Shown here: one piece after another, positions 1-6,490 of the stretch | Position numbering within the stretch: the stretch's first letter is position 1 | Layout of the letters: the number at the start of each line of letters is the position of its first letter | DNA from: UA16 sp965661575 | Lineage (GTDB): Bacteria; Bacteroidota; Bacteroidia; Flavobacteriales_D; Sanyastnellaceae | Reading direction: 5' to 3' | DNA: 7,396 nt | NCBI GenBank assembly: GCA_965661575.1 | Contig: CBFIEJ010000062.1 | Coordinates: forward strand, 1-7,396 | Translations under genes and position numbers: made by a program | Notes under the pieces: generated by a model | Told to the model about the DNA's origin: nothing | Databases searched by the model: none | What the model saw: only the letters and a program-made list of their open reading frames with translations

Positions 1-308
1 TAGATTCCATTGCTCCTGAGTCGGTGAGTCCCGTCGATACAAGCAGCCAAAACATTGTGGAATTCAAAGCCCCTGTTATCCGAGCTTTTCCCAATCCTGT
101 GTCTGCTCAGCTCAACATAGACGTCCTCGAGGCGTGGACACAATGCACGGTCATTTCCAGCGATGGAAAGCTCCTATTCAGTCTGAAGAAAAATGGACAG
201 CCCGGACGATTGACTCTTGATGCGACCAACTGGCCAAACGGCATCAGCATCATGAATCTAGTTTACGCATCAGGCCGCAGCGAGTCTGTGACCGTGGTGA
301 AGCAATAG
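1..308 (+). CDS. C-terminal part of a T9SS-exported protein (type A sorting domain), truncated at left edge
   Basis: The reading frame is open from the first base (first whole codon at 3-5) to TAG at 306-308, so this is the 3' end of a longer gene; the GTG at 24 is probably an internal valine. About 100 residues are visible. They form a typical type A T9SS C-terminal sorting domain: an F-P-N-P-V motif at about 87-101, the strand LNIDV, a V-I-S-S-D-G-K-L turn, and a final S-V-T-V-V-K-Q ending in a basic residue. In this family the domain directs export across the outer membrane and is cleaved off when the cargo is attached to the cell surface or released. The catalytic or binding part lies off the left edge, so the function is unknown. 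The gene converges with the esterase on the other strand, 14 bp between stop codons. The segment usually G-(I/V)-Y-x-(V/L) reads G-I-S-I-M-N-L, a mild deviation. The domain assignment is strong; the identity of the protein is not available. Confidence 0.85.
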   Translation, partial: DSIAPESVSPVDTSSQNIVEFKAPVIRAFPNPVSAQLNIDVLEAWTQCTVISSDGKLLFSLKKNGQPGRLTLDATNWPNGISIMNLVYASGRSESVTVVKQ

Positions 309-322
309 AAGTCAGAATCTTT

Positions 323-1618
323 TTACTGAACCCAGAATTTTGCTGAGTTCGCTGAGTTTGCGAAACGCAGAATATGCATGCCCGATGATAAGCCAGTGAC
401 AGGAATTTCATTCTGTCCCATCGTCCAAATGCCCGTCGAAACAAGCTTTCCTGTGGCGTCAAAAACACTCCAAGGCTGGTTCTGGGTGTTGTCATTCAAC
501 CATTGCACTTGAATAGGAGTTGTTCCTTTGACCAACGTCGGGAAGATGCGAACATCGCCATCCAACTGCTGCAGCCATTCTTGAACACCTACGGCATTAT
601 AATCGTAAGCTCCACACAGTGGTTCATAACCATTGCACACCCAACTCGAAGTAACACTCGCAATTGTCCCCAGGGTTTGAAAGTAGGCATCTGCATCGCC
701 AACATGGGCCACATGATCCGCTCCTTCTAAAATTGTAAAACAGCTCGAGACACCATTTTCTTCAGCCGTAGCGTGAATAATAGAACTCCCGTCAACCTCG
801 GTGACAGGAATTCCAGAGAGGGAAATCACACCACTTCCAAAGGGAACCGTACCATCGGCTGTGCCGTGCACCGAAACCAAAGGCTCATCCCCTGGTGAGA
901 TGTAATCGGCTGTTTTTAAGGCTCCAGCAACGTTGATGACACCCAGTACCTCCGAACTATAACCAGGGTTACCCGACTCACCTTCCAAACCTCCTGACAT
1001 CCCAATAGCTGTTTGGTCTACTTGCTCAGGAATTTCCGAAACCTCATCAACGTAAGCCAAATGCATACCCAAAAACGCGCCTGCCGAAACACCTCCAATC
1101 ATGATTCGATTCGGATCGATGCCCCATGGATTGCCCTCTTCGGCTTCGGTTTTTCGAAAATATCGGACTGCAGCTTTACCATCGTGATACCCTCTCCACA
1201 CCGACCGAACCAGCGCATTTGGGATGTCGAAAAAATTATCGATTCCCAAACGGTATGTGATTGACGCTACCACATACCCCATTCGGGTGAGGTCCTGACA
1301 CAACGGAAGAACGTCAGGGTTATCATTTTCACCCGCAATGAAAAAGCCGCCGTGAGCCAAAATAATCAACGGACGATTTTCATTTAAATCTCCCTCAGGT
1401 TCGTAGATATCGACCAACAAGTTCTGGTTTAGCCCTGTAGAGTTGATTGCATTGCCGTAGACAACATCTGAAGTCACCTGAAATGAATCGAAGGCAGAAG
1501 TAAATCGATAACGGGTTCCATCGCATTCATCTTGAGCTGATGCAAACTGAAATGGAGAGCAAAAAATGGCTATAGTGCAGGCGAGATTGAAAATCTTCAT
1601 AAGTTTAAGCGTCGTCAT
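323..1618 (-). CDS. Secreted alpha/beta-hydrolase (carboxylesterase/lipase type) with T9SS sorting domain
   Basis: A 431-residue protein. Residues 1-28 form a Sec signal peptide (hydrophobic core CTIAIF, cleavage likely after A-S-A before Q29). The alpha/beta-hydrolase domain covers about 35-325. It shows the oxyanion-hole H-G-G at 89-91 after a buried L-I-I-L-A strand, an S-I-T-Y-R-L-G strand at about 119-125, the nucleophile elbow G-V-S-A-G with Ser178, a likely acid Asp255 in H-G-T-A-D-G, and a likely His302 in G-A-D-H. Residues about 356-431 are a type A T9SS sorting domain (F-P-T-L-V start, F-D-A-T-G-K turn, ending F-W-V-Q). Esterases of this fold hydrolyse carboxylic esters, for example acyl groups on plant or algal polysaccharides; the substrate cannot be read from sequence. 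The ATG at 1618 is chosen. A GTG at 1636 would extend the frame upstream of a hydrophilic start, and an ATG at 1600 gives an equally good 22-residue signal peptide. No Shine-Dalgarno is visible, as usual in this phylum. Divergent from the PNGase F gene. Confidence 0.9.
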   Translation of the reverse strand: MTTLKLMKIFNLACTIAIFCSPFQFASAQDECDGTRYRFTSAFDSFQVTSDVVYGNAINSTGLNQNLLVDIYEPEGDLNENRPLIILAHGGFFIAGENDNPDVLPLCQDLTRMGYVVASITYRLGIDNFFDIPNALVRSVWRGYHDGKAAVRYFRKTEAEEGNPWGIDPNRIMIGGVSAGAFLGMHLAYVDEVSEIPEQVDQTAIGMSGGLEGESGNPGYSSEVLGVINVAGALKTADYISPGDEPLVSVHGTADGTVPFGSGVISLSGIPVTEVDGSSIIHATAEENGVSSCFTILEGADHVAHVGDADAYFQTLGTIASVTSSWVCNGYEPLCGAYDYNAVGVQEWLQQLDGDVRIFPTLVKGTTPIQVQWLNDNTQNQPWSVFDATGKLVSTGIWTMGQNEIPVTGLSSGMHILRFANSANSAKFWVQ

Positions 1619-1622
1619 TGCA

Positions 1623-1655
1623 CAATAATACACCACTGCTCTTCAAATGTTCCAA
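1623..1655 (-). promoter_or_regulatory. Possible Bacteroidota-type promoter for the esterase gene
   Basis: On the minus strand TATTATTG (1630-1623) matches the Bacteroidota -7 consensus TAnnTTTG in all but one base. A TTG at 1655-1653 lies 22 bases upstream, close to the usual -33 spacing. If real, transcription would begin near 1616-1620, giving a leaderless or very short leader mRNA and favouring the ATG at 1600 or 1618. The -33 element would then lie inside the first codons of the divergent PNGase F gene. The match is short and could be chance. Confidence 0.2.
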
Positions 1656-2870
1656 GTGTTTCTCAACAATCAAGCATCCTCCATTTTACTCGCGGCAATC
1701 ATTGGCTTGACCAGCTTGACAATACCAGGGTGCCAGAGCAAGACGGCCAATATCCCGATACATCAGACCACGCAAGCGATTGAAGCCATGACGGATTTCA
1801 AGCTTGCCTTCATGCCTACCTCCATCAACGACTCATTGCGACAAGCTGATGGTTGGAGTCGGCAAGACGCCGGACGCCTGGCCATGAAATCATTCGAAGT
1901 TCCATCGGGGCTCGATCATCCTAAAATCATCGTCAGTCTCAGGCTCCAATCCGCAGGTGATCCTTGGGACAAATCCGGTGCCGTGCTCTTGATGTCCAAC
2001 AATTGGAGTGAAGCCATTTTGGCCGACTCATCAAATAATCCGGGAATTTTGCTCGATGCTGCCAATGGATTCAATCCGCCTATTGAACTCTTGCGTTTTA
2101 TAACCCCATTTGGCGTGGGTCACTATAGCCAAAGGAAAGGAGCCGACGAATACCGCCCCGTTTATATTCCAAAGTGGGAGAATGAAGTGTTGTGGCAAAA
2201 CGATGTCTCCCATTTATGGGGTTCAATGAAAGATACCATCACGCTCGGCGTATTCATCGATACATGGAGCGGAGAAGGATTTGAAATCAATTTAGATCTC
2301 GAATTCATTGAACAAGCGGAACTTCGCAATCCTCGACCGGTAAGGGAGGTTTTATCCCTCGTCAATACAACCAAACTTCATTCAGAGCAGCATCCGTTTG
2401 ATGGCTTTGCAACAAAACCTCTCGATTTTGCATTCCAATTGCCCGGAACAGCCAGCAACGCCACACTGCACTACATCGCTACTGGGCACGGAGGACATTC
2501 AACAGGAGATGAATTTGTTCGTTGTGAGCACATCCTTGCATTGGATAACGACACCATTGCACAGTTCACACCGTGGCGAGATGATTGCGCAAGCCTTCGG
2601 CGTTTCAATCCCTCTTCCGGTGTATGGACAGAGCGCACGTATTGGCGAGGAGATAGCATCGATGAGCGAATCGCATCGTCGGACTATTCAAGGTCTGGCT
2701 GGTGCCCCGGAAGCGATGTTCCTGCGCTTGAATTTAAGCTGGGGAACCTCGAGGAGGGAGAGCATCAATTCACCATTGATATTCCCACTGCTCAGCCCTA
2801 CACCGACTCAGAGATGAATTTTTGGAATGTTGCTGCTTATCTCACTTGGGACGGACCGCAAGAACTCTAA
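1647..2870 (+). CDS. Peptide-N-glycosidase F homologue (N-glycanase), lipoprotein
   Basis: A 407-residue protein related to PNGase F (EC 3.5.1.52), which cuts the GlcNAc-Asn amide bond and releases whole N-glycans from glycoproteins. Residues 1-28 are a lipoprotein signal (hydrophobic 13-26, lipobox I-P-G-C, Cys29), so it should be anchored in the envelope. The N-terminal jelly-roll (about 50-225) shows P-W-D-K with Asp108, R-F-I-T-P-F at 150-155 and I-D-T-W at 204-207. The C-terminal jelly-roll (about 255-403) shows A-T-G-H-G-G, D-E-F with Glu289, P-W-R-D-D-C, R-F-N-P-S-S-G and Y-S-R-S-G-W-C-P-G-S at 347-356. Aligned by eye from memory with the Elizabethkingia enzyme, Asp108, Glu289, Arg349 and Trp352 match D60, E206, R248 and W251, and Cys314/Cys353 match its C231-C252 disulfide. 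Arg61 is Lys, E118 is Asp205, W191 is His281 and W207 is Phe290. Two insertions of about 20 residues flank the R-F-I-T-P segment. ATG 1647 is the only start downstream of an in-frame TAA at 1626. Family membership is firm; activity is inferred. Confidence 0.9.
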   Translation: MFQVFLNNQASSILLAAIIGLTSLTIPGCQSKTANIPIHQTTQAIEAMTDFKLAFMPTSINDSLRQADGWSRQDAGRLAMKSFEVPSGLDHPKIIVSLRLQSAGDPWDKSGAVLLMSNNWSEAILADSSNNPGILLDAANGFNPPIELLRFITPFGVGHYSQRKGADEYRPVYIPKWENEVLWQNDVSHLWGSMKDTITLGVFIDTWSGEGFEINLDLEFIEQAELRNPRPVREVLSLVNTTKLHSEQHPFDGFATKPLDFAFQLPGTASNATLHYIATGHGGHSTGDEFVRCEHILALDNDTIAQFTPWRDDCASLRRFNPSSGVWTERTYWRGDSIDERIASSDYSRSGWCPGSDVPALEFKLGNLEEGEHQFTIDIPTAQPYTDSEMNFWNVAAYLTWDGPQEL

Positions 2871-2874
2871 ATCA

Positions 2875-2905
2875 TTGCTTTATTTCCTTTTCTGAACGAC
2901 CTTTG
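2875..2905 (+). promoter_or_regulatory. Possible promoter for the isocitrate dehydrogenase gene
   Basis: TTG at 2875-2877, a 20-base spacer and GACCTTTG at 2898-2905 resemble the Bacteroidota -33/-7 pattern (TTG, about 20 bases, TAnnTTTG) with one mismatch in the -7 box. The predicted start near 2909-2912 would give a leader of about 77-80 bases. It sits just after the PNGase F stop codon, which suggests the dehydrogenase is transcribed separately. Based on pattern and spacing only. Confidence 0.3.
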
Positions 2906-2919
2906 CCGCCGCTCCACAA

Positions 2920-2938
2920 TCCAGCTCAAATCGCTGGA
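2920..2938 (+). other. Short inverted repeat in the 2871-2988 intergenic region
   Basis: TCCAGC (2920-2925) and GCTGGA (2933-2938) can pair perfectly around a 7-base loop. There is no T-tract after it, so it is a poor intrinsic terminator for the upstream gene. It would fall in the leader of the dehydrogenase mRNA. A stem this short is expected by chance; no other structure was seen in this 118-bp gap. Confidence 0.2.
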
Positions 2939-2988
2939 CAAGCCGCAACCGTAGCGTCAGAACAACCCGGAGTGCAATTTGATTGAAC

Positions 2989-5202
2989 ATGGCAAAAATC
3001 ATATACACCCAGACAGATGAAGCGCCAGCTTTGGCGACGCATTCGTTTCTTCCCATTGTGCAGGCATTCGCTGCGAAGGCGCATGTAGAATTGGAAACGC
3101 GAGACATCAGCCTCTCCGGCCGAATCCTGGCTGCTTTCAATGACACGCTGCCTGCTGAACAACGAGTGAATGACGCGTTGAAAGAATTGGGCGAACTCGC
3201 CAAGCGACCAGAAGCCAACATCATCAAGTTGCCCAACATCAGTGCATCTGTGCCTCAATTGAAGTCCGCCATTGCTGAACTGCAATCGCTAGGCTTCGCC
3301 TTGCCCGATTATCCTGAAGACCCATCCAACGACAACGAAAAGGATGCTAAATCTCGCTATGACGGCGTAAAGGGATCAGCGGTAAATCCCGTCTTACGAG
3401 AAGGCAACAGTGACCGCCGGGCCCCAAAAGCCGTCAAAGCGTATGCACGAAAACATCCTCACAGCATGGGGGCCTGGTCTTCCGAATCAAAATCACATGT
3501 TGCGCATATGCGTTCAGGTGATTTTTATGGTTCAGAGAAAAGCTTGACGGTAAAAGATGCCACCGAAGTAAAAATCATCTTCAGCAGTGCGGACGGAACA
3601 GAGCAGACGCTCAAGTCCTCCTTCCCCATTCAATCGGGCGAGATCATCGACGCCGCAGCAATGAGCAAATCCGCTTTGCGTTCATTTGCTTTGGAACAAA
3701 TGGAAGATGCCACGTCCAAAGGCGTGCTGTTTTCTCTGCACCTGAAAGCAACGATGATGAAGGTCTCAGATCCGATTCTTTTTGGTGCATTCGTAGAGAC
3801 TTTCTTCGCCCCTGTTTTTGAGGCCTTCGGAGAAGAACTTAAGGATCTCGGCGCAGACACGCGGAACGGATGGGGAGATGTTTTGGACAAAATCAACGCC
3901 CTGCCTTCTGAACAGCAAGCTGCAATTCACGCTGTCATCGAAGACACGTATCGCCAACGTCCTGACCTGGCCATGGTCAATTCAGACAAAGGAATCACCA
4001 ATTTACACGTTCCTTCTGATGTTATCATCGATGCGTCGATGCCAGCCATGATTCGAAACTCAGGGCGCATGTGGGATAAGGACGGCAATCCAAAAGACAC
4101 GAAAGCGGTCATTCCAGATCGTTCCTATGCCGGAGTCTATCAGGCCACAATCGATTTTTGCAAGAGCAATGGCGCGCTGGACCCACGCACAATGGGAAGC
4201 GTATCCAACATTGGGTTGATGGCGCAAAAAGCGGAAGAATACGGATCACACGACAAGACATTTGAATTTCCTGGTGACGGCAAAATCCAAATCATTGCAT
4301 CCGACGGCTCACTTCTATTGGAACAAGCGGGACAGGCACATGACATTTTCCGGATGTGCCAGGTGAAAGATGCTCCCATCCGCGATTGGGTCGGACTTGG
4401 TGTTAAGCGCGCGCGTGCTACCGGAAATCCAGCCATTTTCTGGCTCGATCCTAAACGGGCACACGACGCCCAATTGATTGAAAAAGTCCAAACATATCTG
4501 AAGGAGCATGATACGTCAGGCTTGACCATTGAAATCCTTTCTCCGGTTGAAGCCACACATTATTCCTTGAAGCGTATCGTGGATGGGGAAGACACCATTT
4601 CTGTCACAGGCAATGTGCTCCGGGATTACCTCACAGACTTATTTCCAATTCTTGAGGTGGGGACATCAGCCAAAATGCTTTCGATTGTCCCATTGATGAA
4701 TGGCGGTGGCTTGTTTGAAACCGGCGCCGGCGGCTCCGCTCCCAAGCACGTGCAGCAATTGCAAGACGAAAACTACCTGAGGTGGGACAGCCTCGGCGAG
4801 TTCTTGGCACTCGCCGTTTCTCTCGAACATTACGCCGAACATACCGGAAATGAGCAGGCGCGCATATTGGGGCGTTGCCTTGACGATGCGACAACCCGAT
4901 TCTTGGATGAAGATAAAAGCCCAACCCGGCGCATTGGCGGGATTGACAATCGAGGCTCGCACTTTTACTTGGCCTTATTTTGGGCTGAAGCATTGGCAGC
5001 GCAATCCGACGACGACGAACTCAAGCAAGCATTTTCAGCCCTCGCATCATCACTGCACTCGGCAGAAGGCCAGGTTATTGAAGAGTTGATTAGCGTGCAA
5101 GGATCTGCAGCGGATATCGGAGCGTATTACCGTCCTGATGCTCAGAAAGCCGAACAAATCATGCGTCCTTCAGCTACGCTCAATCAGATTTTGGCCCACT
5201 GA
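2989..5202 (+). CDS. icd2: Isocitrate dehydrogenase, NADP-dependent, monomeric type
   Basis: A 737-residue protein, full length for the monomeric IDH family (about 740), which oxidatively decarboxylates isocitrate to 2-oxoglutarate with NADP+ and Mg2+/Mn2+ in the cytoplasmic TCA cycle (EC 1.1.1.42). It begins M-A-K-I-I-Y-T-Q-T-D-E-A-P-A, characteristic of the family. The segment with G-S-A-V-N-P-V-L-R-E-G-N-S-D-R-R-A-P lies at 129-146. Residues equivalent to those I recall for the Azotobacter vinelandii enzyme are present with a constant offset of two: substrate side Ser130, Asn133, Arg137, Arg143, Lys253, Tyr418 and Arg545; metal Asp348, Asp546 and Asp550; NADP 2'-phosphate side His587, Arg598 and Arg647. 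This supports an active NADP-specific enzyme. ATG 2989 is chosen over TTG 2983, two codons upstream, because it fits the family N-terminus. It follows PNGase F on the same strand by 118 bp but is metabolically unrelated. A strong hairpin terminator lies downstream. Confidence 0.97.
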   Translation: MAKIIYTQTDEAPALATHSFLPIVQAFAAKAHVELETRDISLSGRILAAFNDTLPAEQRVNDALKELGELAKRPEANIIKLPNISASVPQLKSAIAELQSLGFALPDYPEDPSNDNEKDAKSRYDGVKGSAVNPVLREGNSDRRAPKAVKAYARKHPHSMGAWSSESKSHVAHMRSGDFYGSEKSLTVKDATEVKIIFSSADGTEQTLKSSFPIQSGEIIDAAAMSKSALRSFALEQMEDATSKGVLFSLHLKATMMKVSDPILFGAFVETFFAPVFEAFGEELKDLGADTRNGWGDVLDKINALPSEQQAAIHAVIEDTYRQRPDLAMVNSDKGITNLHVPSDVIIDASMPAMIRNSGRMWDKDGNPKDTKAVIPDRSYAGVYQATIDFCKSNGALDPRTMGSVSNIGLMAQKAEEYGSHDKTFEFPGDGKIQIIASDGSLLLEQAGQAHDIFRMCQVKDAPIRDWVGLGVKRARATGNPAIFWLDPKRAHDAQLIEKVQTYLKEHDTSGLTIEILSPVEATHYSLKRIVDGEDTISVTGNVLRDYLTDLFPILEVGTSAKMLSIVPLMNGGGLFETGAGGSAPKHVQQLQDENYLRWDSLGEFLALAVSLEHYAEHTGNEQARILGRCLDDATTRFLDEDKSPTRRIGGIDNRGSHFYLALFWAEALAAQSDDDELKQAFSALASSLHSAEGQVIEELISVQGSAADIGAYYRPDAQKAEQIMRPSATLNQILAH

Positions 5203-5233
5203 TTTCCTAGATTCCATTCATTTCGAAGCAACA

Positions 5234-5266
5234 AAAAAGGGATGACCATCGTGGTCATCCCTTTTT
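5234..5266. terminator. Bidirectional intrinsic terminator between convergent genes
   Basis: A perfect 15-bp inverted repeat (5234-5248 with 5252-5266) encloses a 3-base TCG loop. The G/C-rich inner stem is flanked by five A on the left and five T on the right, so either strand yields a stem followed by a U-tract. It lies 31 bases after the isocitrate dehydrogenase stop and 19 bases after the GH16 stop on the other strand, and so can end both transcription units. It is the clearest regulatory structure in the window. Confidence 0.92.
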
Positions 5267-5285
5267 CAAGTCCTCAACGTGTCAA

Positions 5286-6476
5286 TCACTGATAGACGCG
5301 AACATAGTCAACGGCCATAAAGACTGGAAATTCGGACGAATCGTCCGGATTGCCGGGCCAGTTGCCTCCCACCGCAATGTTCAGCAAAAAGTAAAATGGA
5401 TTGTTGAATGGATAGGGCTGGCCCTGCATCATTGAAGGCGTAATGGTAAAATACACCTGATCATCCATGAGAAACTTAATTTCATCTTGCACCCAATCGA
5501 TTGAGAACAGATGAAACTCCTCATCAAAATGTTCTGGATAAATTGAAATGGAAGTTCCTTGGTGCGTCCAACTCGGCCAGTCTGCTCCCCAGTGAGCCGT
5601 GCCGTGCACCGTTCCCGGTAAATGCCCCAGCAATTCCATGATGTCTATTTCGCCACAGGCCGGCCAGCCCGCATCTTCATGATTCGTGCCAAGCATCCAA
5701 ATCGCCGGCCAAACACCTTGGCCCTTCGGCAGCATCGCCCGAACGTCGATGCGACCAAATTGAAATTCCTTCAACCCCAGGCTCTTGAGACGAGCCGAGG
5801 TGTAGGCATTCTCTCCTACCTTTTCAGCTATGATGAAGAGTTTTCCATCTCCAACAAAGCTGTTGTTCGCACTGTTCGTATAGGATTGCAACTCATTGTT
5901 CCCCCAACCGCCATTGCCTGAACCTAGATCATAAGTCCAGTTCGCGGGGTCTATGGTTTCACCATCAAATTCATCTGCCCACGTCAGCGTCATACCATCG
6001 TAAGAAGAAGATGCCTCATAACCTTCATCCGAGATGAAGATATTGGTATCATCGTTGCGCAGCCCCACGTTTGCAAATGGTTCTCCTACCTTGATGTAAC
6101 CATTGACCGGATTCTTCAACTCCACTTGAAACGACTCATCAGGCTCGAGGTAATCGTCGCTCAAAATCGGAATGGAAATGACCTTGGAGGTTTCGCCTGG
6201 TGCAAAAACCAGCGAACCTGTGGTTTGGACGAAATCCTCACCTGCTGTGGCCGATCCTTCAATGGTTGAATAATCAACGGAAACCTCCCGAGAATTCGCC
6301 GGGTTGAGACGGATCTCTAGATTGATTTCTGTGAGGAGTGTGGTCTCAAAGACGGTAACATCATTTGCCCAGCGAATCTCAGAATTCACCTCTGGCTCAG
6401 GTTCATTGCACGCTTCACATGACGTCAGAAGCAGAAATCCAACTATGCTCAAGTATCCTAAAAAATTCCTCATCAT
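5286..6476 (-). CDS. Calx-beta plus glycoside hydrolase family 16 lipoprotein (probable laminarinase, endo-1,3-beta-glucanase)
   Basis: A 396-residue protein. Residues 1-19 are a lipoprotein signal with lipobox L-T-S-C (Cys20), followed by an acidic stretch (E-A-C-N-E-P-E-P-E) resembling the Bacteroidota surface-lipoprotein export signal. A Calx-beta domain (about 33-143) shows V-D-Y-S-T-I-E-G-S-A-T-A-G-E-D-F at 67-82, a G-S-L-V-F-A-P-G-E-T strand and D-D-Y-L-E-P-D-E. A short linker leads to the GH16 domain (about 161-396): L-T-W-A-D-E-F-D-G, W-G-N-N-E-L-Q-S-Y-T, G-V-W-P-A-I-W-M-L and G-E-I-D-I-M-E. The catalytic nucleophile should be Glu276, the assisting residue Asp278 and the acid/base Glu281; the extra Met in E-x-D-x-x-E is typical of beta-1,3-glucanases and related GH16 members. 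The enzyme should cleave beta-1,3- or mixed-linkage glucans at the cell surface. It follows the PKD lipoprotein gene by 14 bp in one operon and is the last gene before the terminator. M2 at 6473 is an equally possible start. Laminarin specificity is inferred from motifs and context. Confidence 0.95.
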   Translation of the reverse strand: MMRNFLGYLSIVGFLLLTSCEACNEPEPEVNSEIRWANDVTVFETTLLTEINLEIRLNPANSREVSVDYSTIEGSATAGEDFVQTTGSLVFAPGETSKVISIPILSDDYLEPDESFQVELKNPVNGYIKVGEPFANVGLRNDDTNIFISDEGYEASSSYDGMTLTWADEFDGETIDPANWTYDLGSGNGGWGNNELQSYTNSANNSFVGDGKLFIIAEKVGENAYTSARLKSLGLKEFQFGRIDVRAMLPKGQGVWPAIWMLGTNHEDAGWPACGEIDIMELLGHLPGTVHGTAHWGADWPSWTHQGTSISIYPEHFDEEFHLFSIDWVQDEIKFLMDDQVYFTITPSMMQGQPYPFNNPFYFLLNIAVGGNWPGNPDDSSEFPVFMAVDYVRVYQ

Positions 6477-6490
6477 TCTTGGTTATTGTC

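Noticed and set aside
1619..1636. GTG at 1636 as the esterase start
   Set aside because: It adds six residues before an ATG that already gives a good signal peptide, and would leave only 10 bp to the divergent gene.
2398..2817. 139-codon plus-strand frame overlapping the PNGase F homologue
   Set aside because: Out of frame with the conserved C-terminal jelly-roll, and the translated sequence is low in structure and has no family signature.
2880..3285. Two overlapping minus-strand frames at the start of the isocitrate dehydrogenase gene
   Set aside because: They are antisense to the conserved N-terminus of the dehydrogenase and have no homology features or start context.
4140..4556. 138-codon minus-strand open frame within the isocitrate dehydrogenase gene
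   Set aside because: Fully antisense to a conserved enzyme with all active-site residues. The translation has no recognisable domain and looks like a reading-frame shadow.
1..5218. Identical 11-base word at 1-11 and 5208-5218 considered as a direct repeat or attachment site
   Set aside because: Several 11-base matches are expected by chance in a window this size, and nothing between them suggests a mobile element.
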